From contig CM114272.1 in assembly GCA_050084515.1 (NCBI GenBank), positions 19,592,001 through 19,656,000 on the forward strand: a DNA stretch of 64,000 bases, in the 5' to 3' direction. The notes beneath the pieces were generated by a model. That model made no database searches and was not told the DNA's origin. It worked only from the letters and a program-made list of their open reading frames with translations. The translations under genes and the position numbers were made by a program. Shown here one piece after another: positions 63,160 to 64,000 of the stretch (the first letter of the stretch is position 1; every line of letters begins with the position of its first letter). Source of the stretch: Blasia pusilla (lineage: Eukaryota > Marchantiophyta > Marchantiopsida > Blasiales).

Positions 63160-63429
63160 GATGGTAAGTTGGAGGGACACGATGGTATGGTATGGAAGGA
63201 CCATGTGCGTAATTGTGCACCATGTCACCTTCCTAACATTGATGGTACACTAGATCCAAACTCAATAGTAGTTCGTGCAGGCTTGCATTTTATGTTGTGT
63301 GGTTTTGCTCGTGGTGCGGCCACGATGCTAGTCCGTGATGGATGTTCGAGAGGTTGGCATATGGCATGTCTGACGCCACCTCTCATTAGGGTTCCTCGGG
63401 GACAATGGATGTGTCCTAGATGTACATAG
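63160..63429 (+). pseudogene. Gypsy integrase tail and PHD finger (copy 2)
   Basis: An open frame, LEGHDGMVWKDHVRNCAPCHL, followed by LCGFARGAATMLV, RDGCSRGWHMACLTPPL and VPRGQWMCPRCT, then a TAG stop. The last 50 residues have PHD spacing; the third zinc Cys is Arg (CGT) and the first is Phe, so this copy would not fold normally. CAPCHLPNIDGTLDP before it is shared with the minus copy (CNYASCHPDKIDG). A PHD finger here takes the place occupied by the chromodomain in chromovirus integrases. Confidence 0.85.
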
Positions 63430-64000
63430 AAGAGATACTAGGTAGGTTTTGATTCCGAATTTTCCTGTGATATGGATGACAGGAAGGCGACTAACGATGG
63501 GGCCACATGAGCACCCAGCCTATTTGCTCTTAGCATCCTAAAGATGTATGTCGTGGTAGGTAGGGATAGATGGCTATCTGCGGTTAGAGGGACCTAACCA
63601 CCAGCTAGGGGGGCAATTGGAGATATTTTGGTATTTCTTGCCTCTGTGTATGGATGCCATGAGTTAGCATGGGATCGTGTGTGTTTGTGTGTGTCTTTGA
63701 TGACAGCGATGTATGTTGTGTAGCGATGTATATGCGCATGACATATATCACGATTGTTATGATAGATCGGTGGGATCTAGCAGAGCGTTTGCACAAGCAG
63801 TGGATGACAAGCCTATGAGGTCGAGGATGACCTATTCAGGCCCCGGGAAACCTGAGAGAGCAGGTCTGCCCTTCGTTTCGGCTCATTTGGAGCCATATAG
63901 GAAAACTTACTATTTCGGGTAAGTTTCCATGTTGGGGATAGTTGAATTTACACTTTGGGAAGTGGCCCTTGACTTGCTACAACAGGTCAAGAGCCAAGGA
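63430..64000 (+). other. Gypsy 3' UTR running off the window
   Basis: It aligns with the minus-strand copy from about 53800 to 52640 once the solo LTR is removed. It contains a G-rich tract (AGCTAGGGGGG, 63603-63613) and a block (63613-63760) that reappears near the 3' end of LTR copies. By comparison, the 3' LTR should begin within about 60 bp of the window end. Confidence 0.7.

Larger units (their letters stand above)
54173..64000 (+). mobile_element. Long Ty3/gypsy element encoding a DNA methyltransferase and a PHD finger
   Basis: Plus-strand order: partial 5' LTR (54173-54312), leader, gag (about 56050-57189), aspartic protease (57371-58012), a foreign insertion (about 58013-59215), a C5-cytosine methyltransferase domain (59276-60680), reverse transcriptase (60700-61515), a piece of RNase H (61516-61634), an inverted block holding RNase H, integrase and integrase tail (61635-63158, reads minus), then the PHD finger (63280-63429), 3' UTR and the window edge. 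The whole reading frame is dead, with more than ten stops and several frame-shifts. I infer a single element because the domain order is continuous apart from the insertion and the inverted block. Confidence 0.8.

Overview
This is nuclear DNA of a green plant (streptophyte). Two multi-exon genes with ordinary plant splice sites sit among Ty1/copia, Ty3/gypsy, Helitron and hAT sequences. One host gene encodes a protein with a predicted chloroplast transit peptide. The species cannot be named from the window; a seedless land plant or charophyte fits the gypsy family best, but that is a guess.

Layout. 1-192 is a gypsy RNase H relic. 193-5089 is AT-rich decayed DNA. 5090-10386 is a complete but dead Ty1/copia element on the minus strand, with 312-bp LTRs and a Met-tRNA-type primer site. 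11640-15508 is an older relative of it, also minus, carrying a 175-bp Helitron. 16117-16486 is a solo gypsy LTR. 19.5-29.2 kb is richer in G+C, with no gene I can name. 29220-32634 (minus) is an intact seven-exon gene for a plastid atypical short-chain dehydrogenase/NAD(P)-binding protein. 36518-38772 is a lightly damaged hAT-type transposase gene. 40087-42373 is a Helitron with an internal tandem duplication. 44075-51001 (minus) is an intact 14-exon gene for a UvrD/Rep-type (SRS2-like) DNA helicase of 919 residues. 52140-64000 is a cluster of Ty3/gypsy copies with nested insertions.

The most interesting system is the gypsy family in the last 12 kb. Between its protease and reverse transcriptase it carries a decayed C5-cytosine DNA methyltransferase domain of DNMT3/DRM type (59276-60380). 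After the integrase, where chromoviruses carry a chromodomain, it carries a PHD finger, seen in two separate copies (63280-63429 plus; about 53970-53820 minus). A retroelement encoding both a DNA-methylation writer and a chromatin reader suggests that it marks, or is guided by, host chromatin. Both copies are dead. Many stop codons look like CGA to TGA or CAG to TAG changes, as expected from deamination of methylated cytosine. The long copy also has a 1.5-kb inverted segment whose breakpoint lies on a short palindrome in the RNase H coding sequence.

The two host genes are not obviously linked in function. One acts on nucleotide-cofactor chemistry in plastids, the other on DNA strand separation during recombination and repair.
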